From positions 1 to 12,313 of the forward strand of contig CAYYFQ010000038.1 of the NCBI GenBank assembly GCA_964471475.1: a stretch of DNA of 12,313 nt, given 5' to 3'. The position numbers were made by a program, and so were the translations under genes. The notes beneath the pieces are model-generated. The model did not search any database and was not told the DNA's origin. It saw nothing but the letters and a program-made list of their open reading frames with translations. The stretch's first letter is position 1. Every line of letters starts with the position of its first letter. The DNA is from JAJNBD01 sp964471475 (GTDB lineage Bacteria; Pseudomonadota; Gammaproteobacteria; CAISUE01). Below are positions 1-7,209 of the stretch, piece after piece.

Positions 1-704
1 ATGAAACACATACGCTTCTTAATGAATCCGCTCAAGATACTATCTTTATGTTTCCCCCAGGTGTTGGAGGGTATGAATGTTACCTTACAAATATAGCAAC
101 AAAACTAAGTTCAAAGCTGGTCATGTTTAACAATTTTAATCATTATTTAAAAGACATGCCTGATGTAAAAATAAAAACTAGCGTTAGCTTTGAAACGCTC
201 GCACAAACCTATATTGCTAAGATGAAAATATTAAAACCCAAAGGACCCTATCGATTATTTGGTTGGAGTTTTGGTGGAGTGTTAGCTTTTGAAATCGCCA
301 AGCAATTGCAGCAAGCAGGCGATCAAGTTACACATTTATTTATGGTTGACCCTTATTTCGATACCATCGATACAGTGAAAACTCTCTCCATATCCAATGA
401 AGATGCCTTAGTGATAGGAGATTTAAATCTTAAGTATAACCCTGAAAAGATCACATTAAATAAAGAAACGGCAATAACTTTATTTAAAGCATCCAAGTCA
501 TTACCCCCCCCTAATGCTCCAGATGCATTGACTACCATTGTTGATCATTACACTGTTCATAGAAGTAATAATGGATTAAATCAAGTTCTCAGTAATACAT
601 TTAACTTAGTACCTCTTGATTCTACTCATTTTGATTGGGTTTACAACGAAGCATCGATAGCGAAAATAAGTCAGCACATTTTTCATTCAATTAGCGCAGC
701 ATAA
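1..704 (+). CDS. Thioesterase domain, C-terminal part of a probable NRPS/PKS (5' truncated)
   Basis: The frame is open from base 3 at the window edge to the TAA at 702-704. An ATG at 48 lies inside the first strand of the domain (FMFPPGVGGY), so it is unlikely to be the true start. The visible part is an alpha/beta-hydrolase thioesterase of the kind that ends nonribosomal peptide or polyketide synthases. The nucleophile motif GWSFGG has its Ser codon at 267-269, the likely catalytic Asp is in MVDP (348-350), and the His is in STHFDW (627-629). Such domains release the finished chain by hydrolysis or cyclisation. A stand-alone type II editing thioesterase is the alternative, because the upstream modules are not visible. 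An MFS exporter follows after 11 nt, which fits a biosynthesis-export operon. An 8-C run sits in the gene at 504-511. I am confident of the family, less of the context. Confidence 0.85.
   Translation, partial: ETHTLLNESAQDTIFMFPPGVGGYECYLTNIATKLSSKLVMFNNFNHYLKDMPDVKIKTSVSFETLAQTYIAKMKILKPKGPYRLFGWSFGGVLAFEIAKQLQQAGDQVTHLFMVDPYFDTIDTVKTLSISNEDALVIGDLNLKYNPEKITLNKETAITLFKASKSLPPPNAPDALTTIVDHYTVHRSNNGLNQVLSNTFNLVPLDSTHFDWVYNEASIAKISQHIFHSISAA
504..511 (+). repeat. Homopolymer tract of eight C inside the thioesterase gene
   Basis: Eight consecutive C encode part of three prolines (SLPPPN) in an otherwise AT-rich gene. A one-base slip here would frameshift the protein upstream of its catalytic His. 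In this window the frame is intact. Confidence 0.9.
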
Positions 705-715
705 AGGATAACTAT

Positions 716-1990
716 ATGTTGTTTTTGTATTCCAAAAAAATTCATATCTTATTTCTTATTTGTTTATTAATATTTATTGATGCAATTGGTATTGGTCTAA
801 TATTACCCATTATGCCAACATTGTTTTATTCTAAAGTTGGACTCAGTGTATCCGTATCATCAGAAACTGTTAATTTTTTCTATGGCTTAACGATAGCAGT
901 TTTTCCATTGACAGCCATGCTGGGTATGCCAATTCTCGGTCATTTGTCAGATAATTTTGGTAGAAAAAAAATCATGCTGTTTGGAATAGGGGGATTAATA
1001 TTAGGTTATTTAATATGTATTATCTCTCTTGCTTTACACAATATTTTTTTATTTTTATTTGCCCGAATGATATCCGGCTTTAGTAGTGGTACCTACTCAA
1101 TCTGTTATGCCGTAGCAATGGACTTTAGCCACAATGAAACACAGAAAATAACATGGTTGAAATACTTAACACTGGTCCATGTATCAGGATTTATACTAGG
1201 CCCTGCCTTATCAGCTTTTATATCAGCGCCTAGTGACTCTTTGCTCACCTTAGCCACCCCTTTTTTAATCGCGAGTACTATTTCACTCATCAATCTCCTA
1301 TTAGTAATATATATGTACCCTAACATTAGACCTAGTGCAAAAACACGTGGATTAGTAAAAACTAATTTTCGAGAAATATTATTAGCCTTAGCTTTTATAT
1401 TCAGGCAAAAATTGGGAGGATTTCTGTATGCTTATATACTATTTAATTTAGGGTTGCAGATTTATATCCAAGCACAATCGGTGTATCTCATGAAAACGTA
1501 CGGTTATTCCGTAAGACAGATTGGTTTATTTTATATTACAGTAGGTATTTTTACTACTATTAGCATGTTTATACTACATCCAAAAATTCGTTCACTGTAT
1601 GCCGCTGCGCCACAAGTAAAAGTTGGAATGCTAATGATGGGGCTACTTTTATTAGCGCATGTTTTTCTAACAGAAGTATTGCAGATCCCGCTAGATGGAC
1701 AGGTTATTTGTACGTGGATATTAAGTATATTAATTTATATACTCACCCCGTTTGTCGCACTTAATATGACGAGAATAGCCTCCGACCTGGTTTCTAAAGA
1801 AGTACAAGGCAACTTGATGGGTGCATTAGGTCAAATTGAATCATTGGCCACCGTAGCAGGATCTCTACTCATGACCGTGTTTCTTTATTTAGGGCATAAT
1901 TCCGGTTCGGGTTTTGCTGGTATTATAGTGCTTATTGGTTTTGTGATGATTAGTTTTTCACCGCAGGCAAGCGCGAATCATATTAGGTGA
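716..1990 (+). CDS. MFS drug-efflux-type transporter (DHA1 family)
   Basis: A 424-residue inner-membrane protein rich in hydrophobic segments, consistent with the 12 helices usual for the family. The first helix holds DAIGIGLILPIMPTL, close to the TetA/Bcr type of drug:H+ antiporters. Loop 2-3 carries motif A (residues 70-85, GMPILGHLSDNFGRKK). Motif B is represented by R117 and G121, and the antiporter motif C by GFILGPALSA (158-167). It starts 11 nt after the thioesterase gene behind AAGGA (704-708), so the two are almost certainly cotranscribed. The likely role is proton-driven export of the product made by the upstream synthase, or self-resistance. The substrate cannot be read from the sequence; tetracycline-like drugs are possible but the context favours an endogenous metabolite. 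Confidence 0.88.
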   Translation: MLFLYSKKIHILFLICLLIFIDAIGIGLILPIMPTLFYSKVGLSVSVSSETVNFFYGLTIAVFPLTAMLGMPILGHLSDNFGRKKIMLFGIGGLILGYLICIISLALHNIFLFLFARMISGFSSGTYSICYAVAMDFSHNETQKITWLKYLTLVHVSGFILGPALSAFISAPSDSLLTLATPFLIASTISLINLLLVIYMYPNIRPSAKTRGLVKTNFREILLALAFIFRQKLGGFLYAYILFNLGLQIYIQAQSVYLMKTYGYSVRQIGLFYITVGIFTTISMFILHPKIRSLYAAAPQVKVGMLMMGLLLLAHVFLTEVLQIPLDGQVICTWILSILIYILTPFVALNMTRIASDLVSKEVQGNLMGALGQIESLATVAGSLLMTVFLYLGHNSGSGFAGIIVLIGFVMISFSPQASANHIR

Positions 1991-2048
1991 GAACTCTAAA
2001 AGCGTTGTTTTGGTATATGACATCTTTATTTTTTAGGATAATTGAGCT

Positions 2049-3233
2049 ATGAGGCAGTTTTACAAATATTTTTTATTGATCACTTGTTTTGTTTACATAA
2101 GCTCTCTAGCAGAAGAGCTTGCTCCCAATAGTTACCTAGTCAGCCCGGCAGGCCCTTATCACATCGGATTTCATGATTATCATTGGATTAATGTGAGCGC
2201 GTGCCCTAATAAATTCGACTCCTTGGTAAACAAAAATAATTTCAGCAAAAATAATGCGCAACATTGTAATGAAGTGCAGATACGAGTTTATTACCCAACC
2301 AATGAAATTGGACATTCTGACTATATACCCCGAACAAGTCTTCTCCAAATTATCCATCAGTATTATAAAAAAGCAAGCGCTTCTGAAATTGATCAAATAA
2401 ACCATCTACAAAGTTTTTCAATGCCTGAAGCAAAAATTGCAGAAGGAAAATTTCCAATGATTTTTTTTACTTCTGGCTATGGTGTTTCACCACAGATGTA
2501 CGAAAATATCTTAACGAATTTAGTCAGCTATGGCTATATTGTGGTTGCCATCAATAGTGAATTTTTAAATGGTCCTTTTACACTATCAAATGGAATAGTG
2601 GTAAAGAGTTATTTACCGAAAACTAAAGAACAAGGTAAAGATCTTTTTACCATTAACTGGGATGATTTAGCATTCGTGTATAAACAAGTTTCAAATAAAG
2701 CACTCATATCGAGTCTCGCCAATGCGATTGATTATCAACACATCGGACTTCTGGGGCATTCTTTGGGCGCTGGAACAGTTGCCCATTTTGCTGAGCAGCA
2801 AAAAGTTCAAGCAGTTGCAGCACTAGACTTAGCTTGGGACAATATTTATGCCGATGCTTTTAAACACGATTTTAATGCGCCTTTTCTAGAGATTTTTTCT
2901 TCTCAAATATATTTTAAAAATAAATCGCTCAACCTTCCCTATTTACCTAAAGATACCCCCTTACGAAAAGATAAATATCTCTACATCTTGCGTAATAAAC
3001 TGGATCCAAATCAAAAAGATTATGCACTGCATATGAGCTTTTCAGATCAAGCGACGCTTACATCTATTCCTATAATAAACAAGACGGCTGACGTGGCAAA
3101 CAACAGCTCGGATGGAAGATTTAGCGGGCTTGGTAATGGCTGGAATATTGCAGCTGCAGTCAACGAACAACTATTACTATTTTTTAATCAATATCTGAAA
3201 CCTAAAAAAGGACAATCTTCCTCAACAAAGTAA
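2049..3233 (+). CDS. Exported alpha/beta hydrolase, PAF-acetylhydrolase-like
   Basis: A 394-residue protein with an N-terminal signal segment (roughly residues 4-20, FYKYFLLITCFVYISSL), so it is probably periplasmic or secreted. The fold is alpha/beta hydrolase: oxyanion region KFPMIFFTSGYG (134-145), nucleophile elbow GHSLG with Ser238, Asp260 in AALDLAW, and His328 in LHMSFSD. The Asp and His contexts resemble the ALDAW and HxxFxDF motifs of lipoprotein-associated phospholipase A2 (PAF-acetylhydrolase), which cleaves short or oxidised acyl chains from phospholipids. Other plausible activities are dienelactone-hydrolase-like or polyester-hydrolase-like. AGGAT at 2036-2040 precedes the ATG by 8 nt. 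It follows the MFS gene by 58 nt on the same strand and may share its transcript. Fold and triad are clear; substrate is inference. Confidence 0.78.
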   Translation: MRQFYKYFLLITCFVYISSLAEELAPNSYLVSPAGPYHIGFHDYHWINVSACPNKFDSLVNKNNFSKNNAQHCNEVQIRVYYPTNEIGHSDYIPRTSLLQIIHQYYKKASASEIDQINHLQSFSMPEAKIAEGKFPMIFFTSGYGVSPQMYENILTNLVSYGYIVVAINSEFLNGPFTLSNGIVVKSYLPKTKEQGKDLFTINWDDLAFVYKQVSNKALISSLANAIDYQHIGLLGHSLGAGTVAHFAEQQKVQAVAALDLAWDNIYADAFKHDFNAPFLEIFSSQIYFKNKSLNLPYLPKDTPLRKDKYLYILRNKLDPNQKDYALHMSFSDQATLTSIPIINKTADVANNSSDGRFSGLGNGWNIAAAVNEQLLLFFNQYLKPKKGQSSSTK

Positions 3234-3244
3234 AAAAGGTTCAC

Positions 3245-3409
3245 TTAAATCTCAACCATCACAAAATCATCTTTCATAACACCACAATCTGGGCACACCC
3301 ATGTATCCGGGACATCTTCCCAGCGAGTACCAGGAAGAAGCCCATCGCTTGGCCACCCTTCTTGTTCATCGTAAATAAAACCACATACCATACACATATA
3401 TTTTTTCAT
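3245..3409 (-). CDS. Rubredoxin
   Basis: A 54-residue gene too short for usual ORF cut-offs. It begins MKKYMCMVCGFIYDE and contains two CxxC pairs, C6-C9 (MCMVCG) and C39-C42 (VCPDCG). These are the four iron ligands of a rubredoxin, a cytoplasmic one-iron electron carrier. The central GWPSDGLLPGTRWEDVPDTW is the conserved aromatic/acidic core, and the length is exactly that of the family. The ATG is 4 nt after the stop of the upstream M23 peptidase gene. No good ribosome site precedes it, suggesting translational coupling. Family members pass electrons to alkane hydroxylases, NO or O2 reductases or peroxide-detoxifying enzymes; the partner here is unknown. It ends 11 nt from the convergent hydrolase gene. 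Confidence 0.95.
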   Translation of the reverse strand: MKKYMCMVCGFIYDEQEGWPSDGLLPGTRWEDVPDTWVCPDCGVMKDDFVMVEI

Positions 3410-3413
3410 ATTA

Positions 3414-4523
3414 TTAGCTTAAAAAAGGCCGTAATTGATTGACGAGCTTATTAAAATTAGTATGATCTTGCGCCGTTAAGACTGGAGAGCTGCTAGGCAA
3501 TTTTGTTGTTAAAGGATTCACTGGCTTGCTACCAAAATGTAATTCATAATGTACATGAGGACCCGTCGTATAGCCACTTGTACCAACATAACCAATCACT
3601 TGACCTTTAGTCACCGTCGATCCGACATGTACCCCTTTGGCAAAATTACGCATATGCGCATAAAGCGTAAGCACTTGCCCAGGATGCATAATTTTAATGA
3701 CATTCCCATAACCTTGTTCATAATTTGCAAAACTGATTTTGCCATCTCCCGTCGCCTGAATAGGAGTGCCTACAGGCGCGTCAAAGTCAATCGCTGGGTG
3801 CGCATGATAAATACCAGTGACCGGGTCTAAACGATGTAAATTAAAGCCTGAACCAATACGCGTATAATGCACAGGGTAACGTAAAAACCCAGGAGCAAGT
3901 CCCGTACCATCCATTTGTAAATAAACCGTTTGTGCATTTTTCGCCACAAAGCGAACGGCACTGTAGCGATGATGTGCTATAGTAAGTTCAGCAGCAATCA
4001 CGTTATCAATCGTTGGTTCCTTAGGATTTAACGCAATATGACGCTCGGTAATAACATTAAAACTATCGCCTTTGCGCAAATGACGAAAATCAACTTTATC
4101 GGCAAAAATACGATTGAGCTGTTTAAGCTCTACAGCTGTTAAACCCGCTAACTTAGCACTGTTGTTAAAAGAACCGGTGAGCGTCCCTTTTTCAAAAGAC
4201 CAGTTAGGAGGCAATCTAAGCACTGGTGTTGTAACCGGAGCAATTTTATTTAAAGGGAAACTGGTAGGTGTGACGGGCGCAACACTACTAACCGCTTGAG
4301 GTGCCGCTAAAAGCAAAGAAGATGTAACGGTGGATGCATTGGCCACAGGCAACGACGTTGTCGCTGTTTGACCAAAGATAAAAGCGGGTAATTTTCCTTT
4401 TTCTTGTAAGTGACCTGCTGTAATTAACGTTAAAATAGCAGCTAAACCTAAACCACGTAAAATTTGGCGTTCGCGTAACTCATTGGTAAACTGACAAGCA
4501 TTGGTAAGAAAGAATCCTCGCAT
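3414..4523 (-). CDS. M23-family murein endopeptidase (LytM domain, membrane-anchored)
   Basis: A 369-residue protein. I chose ATG 4523 because GGAGGT (4534-4539) lies 10 nt upstream; a TTG at 4541 in the same frame overlaps that site and is unlikely. A short hydrophobic stretch (about residues 24-37, GLGLAAILTLITAG) is a probable membrane anchor, followed by an A/T/V/P-rich linker to about residue 105. Residues 105-230 look like the OapA/CsgB-type accessory region. The LytM domain (about 238-340) has metal ligands H242 and D246 in HPAID, H290 in YAHM, and HVH at 323-325. All zinc and catalytic residues are present, so it should be an active D,D-endopeptidase cleaving peptidoglycan cross-links, similar to MepM/YebA of E. 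coli, rather than an EnvC-like inactive regulator. The rubredoxin gene follows directly. Confidence 0.9.
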   Translation of the reverse strand: MRGFFLTNACQFTNELRERQILRGLGLAAILTLITAGHLQEKGKLPAFIFGQTATTSLPVANASTVTSSLLLAAPQAVSSVAPVTPTSFPLNKIAPVTTPVLRLPPNWSFEKGTLTGSFNNSAKLAGLTAVELKQLNRIFADKVDFRHLRKGDSFNVITERHIALNPKEPTIDNVIAAELTIAHHRYSAVRFVAKNAQTVYLQMDGTGLAPGFLRYPVHYTRIGSGFNLHRLDPVTGIYHAHPAIDFDAPVGTPIQATGDGKISFANYEQGYGNVIKIMHPGQVLTLYAHMRNFAKGVHVGSTVTKGQVIGYVGTSGYTTGPHVHYELHFGSKPVNPLTTKLPSSSPVLTAQDHTNFNKLVNQLRPFLS

Positions 4524-4561
4524 CCCGTTTGTTACCTCCAAAGTTTAAAAACTAACGGGGT

Positions 4562-4590
4562 ATGGTATCATTTTATGAGCCTTATTTCAA
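4562..4590 (-). promoter_or_regulatory. Probable sigma70-type promoter for the M23 peptidase-rubredoxin unit
   Basis: On the minus strand TTGAAA (4590-4585) and TACCAT (4567-4562) are separated by 17 bp. A transcript would start near 4555, leaving a leader of about 30 nt with GGAGGT before the ATG at 4523. The same 76-bp gap must also serve lpxK, for which I see no clear promoter. Confidence 0.5.
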
Positions 4591-4599
4591 CTCTAGACT

Positions 4600-5670
4600 A
4601 TGAAAATTATTGAAAATTTAAAGACTAAGCTACATCTTTTGCTGAATAACATCTGGTATCAAGATTATCGACCATGGGGTATCCGATGTTTAAAATTATT
4701 AAGCTATTTTTATAGAATTGGAGAAATTTTTACACGATGGTGCGTTAAAAAATATACATATCACGGTAAAACGCCGGTTATTGTTGTCGGTAATTTGACG
4801 ACAGGTGGAAACGGCAAGACACCTGCTATCATTGCTTTAGTGAAACTGCTCCACACTCGCGGCTTAAAAGTCGGTGTCATCAGCCGAGGCTACCCCATAA
4901 ACCCCAAACATCCCATCTTACTTCATGAAAATATTAAAACTACCGAAGTGGGTGATGAGGCTTTCTTGATTTATCAAAGCACCCACGTACCTATGTGCGT
5001 CTGTAAAGACCGACGACTCGCGCTTCAAGAATTAGAGTTACTGCACTTAGATTGTATTTTGAGTGATGATGGCTTACAGAACTATAGTTTTCATCATGAT
5101 GGAGAGATCGTGTTGGTAGATAAGATTCGCCAGTTTGGGAATAAACAATTGCTACCGGCGGGCCCTTTACGAGAACCGCTCGATCGCTTAAAGCGTGTAG
5201 ATTTCATAGTAGAAAAATGCTTAGTATATCGCCCCGAAGATAAATCTACACTTTCTTTTGAACTTACCCCTTATCAATTAATTTTGCGACCTCAGGGTTT
5301 TATAAGTTTAGATGGAAAGAAAACCGTGCAAGGAAATTTTTTTAATGGAAAAAAAGTGCTCGCAATTACGGCGATCGCGAATCCCCAAGGTTTTTTTAAC
5401 ACGCTGCGAGCATTGGGCGTTTCATTTGAAAAGCGTAGCTTACCAGACCATGCACCTATTGGTCTCAATCATTTCATCGGCTACGAAGATTATCACATTA
5501 TTATGACGGAAAAAGATGCGGTGAAAGCGCGGGAAATCTATACGGCCTCGAGGGCCGACGCGCCTCTGAGCATCTGGTATCTCGCCTTAGAAGGAAATTT
5601 TTCTCATAATTTCGATCAAGCTTTTAATTTGTTTTTGGAAAAGATACTGCTTCACTTTCGCTCGCAATGA
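4600..5670 (+). CDS. lpxK: Tetraacyldisaccharide 4'-kinase LpxK
   Basis: Transfers the ATP gamma-phosphate to the 4'-position of the lipid A disaccharide, at the cytoplasmic face of the inner membrane. The membrane-associated N-terminus (about 20-50) is followed by the P-loop GNLTTGGNGKT (64-74), the SRGY segment (95-98), the GDEAFLI stretch (118-124), SDDGLQ (155-160) with the acidic residues that activate the nucleophile, and GPLREPLDRL (188-197). The protein has 356 residues, slightly more than the usual 325-340, with extra length at the N-terminus and near residues 312-322. The last codons (HFRSQ-stop) run into a repeat-like sequence (TTTCGCTCGCAATGACG), so the C-terminal tail may have been altered by repeat insertion. 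No strong ribosome site is seen before the ATG. The usual neighbour msbA is absent. Confidence 0.95.
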   Translation: MKIIENLKTKLHLLLNNIWYQDYRPWGIRCLKLLSYFYRIGEIFTRWCVKKYTYHGKTPVIVVGNLTTGGNGKTPAIIALVKLLHTRGLKVGVISRGYPINPKHPILLHENIKTTEVGDEAFLIYQSTHVPMCVCKDRRLALQELELLHLDCILSDDGLQNYSFHHDGEIVLVDKIRQFGNKQLLPAGPLREPLDRLKRVDFIVEKCLVYRPEDKSTLSFELTPYQLILRPQGFISLDGKKTVQGNFFNGKKVLAITAIANPQGFFNTLRALGVSFEKRSLPDHAPIGLNHFIGYEDYHIIMTEKDAVKAREIYTASRADAPLSIWYLALEGNFSHNFDQAFNLFLEKILLHFRSQ

Positions 5671-5680
5671 CGCCCTGTAA

Positions 5681-5712
5681 TGATTTTTTTGAAATATGCT
5701 TATAAAGCTTGT
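5681..5712 (+). repeat. Direct repeat copy A flanking the palindrome block
   Basis: TGATTTTTTTGAAATATG followed by 6 variable bases and AAGCTTGT. It matches 6291-6321, with one T fewer in the second copy and five differences in the central 6 bases. It sits just after lpxK. Confidence 0.75.
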
Positions 5713-5855
5713 CATGCCAGCATAGGCTGGCATCCAGTCAGGCATGTTTCTAGGCAATGCAAGCAACGAACATTTTAGTTTACGAAATTAAGTACACTTT
5801 ACTTTTACTTCCCAAGATCCTTATTTACCTGGATGCCAGCCTACGCTGGCATGAC
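5711..5855. repeat. MITE-like element with palindromic inverted ends (145 bp)
   Basis: Each end is itself a perfect hairpin: ATGCCAGC / ATAG / GCTGGCAT at 5714-5733, and ATGCCAGC / CTAC / GCTGGCAT at 5833-5852. With flanks, 5711-5737 and 5829-5855 are reverse complements over 27 bp with one mismatch. The 91-bp centre has no coding capacity. No obvious target duplication abuts the ends. It may be a non-autonomous mobile element or a pair of REP-like units in BIME arrangement. Confidence 0.75.
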
Positions 5856-5975
5856 AGTGGTTCTTAGCATAAGCTCCTTAAGTTGACACCTATGAGCCTT
5901 CACCGGCGTGACAAACAACACAATTTTCATACCACACAGAGCGCATGAGGAATTTCGAGAGGTACCCTTAACGAA

Positions 5976-6127
5976 CTGCACTGGACAAAAAATCTCTGAA
6001 GCTGTCATCCCGCGACTTGTTCGCGGGATCCAAAAAGTTGAAACCTTGGGCCCCGCGAATAAATCGCGGGGCGACAGCGTTTTTAACAAGCTTTTTCAAG
6101 TAGCTTTTAAATTTTTGTCCAGCGCAG
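5976..6127. repeat. Second MITE-like element with inverted ends and internal hairpins (152 bp)
   Basis: The outer ends CTGCACTGGACAAAAAAT (5976-5993) and, inverted, CTGCGCTGGACAAAAATT (6127-6110) differ at 2 of 18 bases. Inside, ATCCCGCGA/TCGCGGGAT (6007-6015, 6021-6029) and GCCCCGCGA/TCGCGGGGC (6050-6058, 6064-6072) are perfect 9-bp hairpins. With their TGTC flanks they are inverted copies of each other. Layered end-plus-hairpin structure is typical of small non-autonomous elements or folded RNA repeats. Confidence 0.7.
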
Positions 6128-6197
6128 AGTTTTTAACTCCAAGACTAGCGCATAAAAAGTTTTTTATCTTCAAGCCGGGAGAAATTAACTCCGCTGC

Positions 6198-6229
6198 TGT
6201 CATCCCGCCGAACAAGTCACGGGGTGACA
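6198..6229. repeat. Third GTCATCCCG-type hairpin
   Basis: TGTCATCCCG (6198-6207) pairs with CGGGGTGACA (6220-6229), with one G-U pair and a 12-nt loop. The sequence is a diverged member of the unit seen at 6003-6031. Confidence 0.7.
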
Positions 6230-6290
6230 ACATTATGTTTTAATAAAATTTAATATACGCTTGCCCTGTTTTTAACTTTATATAATGAAA

Positions 6291-6321
6291 TGATTTTTTG
6301 AAATATGTCTCGGAAGCTTGT
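6291..6321 (+). repeat. Direct repeat copy B flanking the palindrome block
   Basis: TGATTTTTTGAAATATG and AAGCTTGT are shared with copy A at 5681-5712. This copy ends 11 bp before the parB stop codon. Confidence 0.7.
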
Positions 6322-6331
6322 ATAGCACCTT

Positions 6332-7195
6332 CTAACGCAACTTCTTCAATACGCCATCTAGGCTATCTAAATTGGCATATTCAATTACCAACTTACCGCG
6401 ACCTGAGTTTTGATGTTGAAAATGCACACGCGTCCCTAATTTATCGGATAACTCTTGTTCGAGTTTATGGAGATTAGGATTTTTTGAGGTTTTAACTTTA
6501 GTGGTATTTGCGCCGGACATCAGGTATTTTTTCACCAAAGCTTCCGTTTGTCTTACAGATAATTGTTTTTCAATAATTTCTTTCGCTATACTTCTCTGCT
6601 TTTCTTTCGGCAAACTTAACAAGGCTCGCCCATGCCCCATTTCAATTTCACCACGTTCTATAAATAATTTTACTGAATCTTCAAGCTGTAATAATCGCAA
6701 CAAGTTACTTACCATAGCCCTTGATTTTGAAACTGACTGAGCGACTTCTTCGTGCGTAAGATCAAACTCTTCAATTAAACGTTGCAATGCGATCGCTTCT
6801 TCAAGCACATTTAAATCTTCGCGTTGAATATTTTCGATTAAACCAATGGCTAACGCAGCTCGATCAGTGATTTCTTTGACAATGGCAGGAATTTGCACTA
6901 AGCTCGCCAATTGCGCCGCCCGCCACCTACGCTCACCAGCAATGATTTCATATTGCTGCGGCTTGATTTGTCGCAATACAATCGGTTGAATCACGCCTTG
7001 TGCTTTGATGGACTCCGCTAATTCTTGAAGTTTCTCTTGATCAAAATCCTGACGCGGCTGATAACGACCCGGTTGAATTAAATCTAAAGAGATATGGCGT
7101 AAGCCTTCCGTATTTTTTTGAAGCACTTGCGTATTCGCTTGGCTCAACATTTTGCCCAAAGCAATGTTTAATGGTTTTTTACGAGAACTATTCAT
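6332..7195 (-). CDS. parB: Chromosome-partitioning protein ParB
   Basis: A 287-residue ParB/Spo0J protein that binds parS sites, hydrolyses CTP to close as a sliding clamp, and is moved by the ParA ATPase during chromosome segregation. The CTP-binding domain has IQPGRYQPR (40-48), GVIQPIVLR (67-75) and GERRWRAA (87-94), then ENIQREDLN (121-129). A helix-turn-helix (about 145-170, with THEEVAQSVSKSRAMVSNLLRL) contacts parS. The C-terminal 45 residues match the dimerisation domain. Length is normal. AAGGA (7202-7206) precedes the ATG, which lies 14 nt after ftsI, so the two are cotranscribed. ParB usually follows parA, which is not adjacent here. No parS palindrome was found in the window. Confidence 0.95.
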   Translation of the reverse strand: MNSSRKKPLNIALGKMLSQANTQVLQKNTEGLRHISLDLIQPGRYQPRQDFDQEKLQELAESIKAQGVIQPIVLRQIKPQQYEIIAGERRWRAAQLASLVQIPAIVKEITDRAALAIGLIENIQREDLNVLEEAIALQRLIEEFDLTHEEVAQSVSKSRAMVSNLLRLLQLEDSVKLFIERGEIEMGHGRALLSLPKEKQRSIAKEIIEKQLSVRQTEALVKKYLMSGANTTKVKTSKNPNLHKLEQELSDKLGTRVHFQHQNSGRGKLVIEYANLDSLDGVLKKLR

Positions 7196-7209
7196 AAGTT
7201 TCCTTTTTT

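Larger units (their letters stand above)
5671..6331. other. Gene-free block of palindromic repeats between lpxK and parB
   Basis: No credible gene lies in these 660 bp. They hold two inverted-repeat pairs, a third hairpin and flanking direct repeats, listed separately. The stretch 5856-5975 contains another degenerate unit (CCTTCACCGGCGTGAC, 5898-5913). Reading frames that cross the block translate repeat sequence (for example VIPRLVRGIQ) and are not real genes. No classical rho-independent terminator was seen for either convergent gene. Confidence 0.8.

Noticed and set aside
2483..2490. TGTTTCAC resembling half of a parS site
   Set aside because: The other half does not match the palindrome TGTTTCACGTGAAACA, and it lies in the hydrolase coding region.
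4524..4541. TTG start giving the M23 peptidase six extra residues
   Set aside because: The TTG overlaps the GGAGGT site that serves the ATG at 4523.
5711..6229. CRISPR-like array of palindromes
   Set aside because: The units alternate in orientation, differ in sequence and have irregular spacing; no cas genes are present.
5908..6243. 111-codon plus-strand open frame between lpxK and parB
   Set aside because: It translates the palindromic repeats, has no ribosome site, and its residues mirror repeat words; it is a frame through non-coding repeats.
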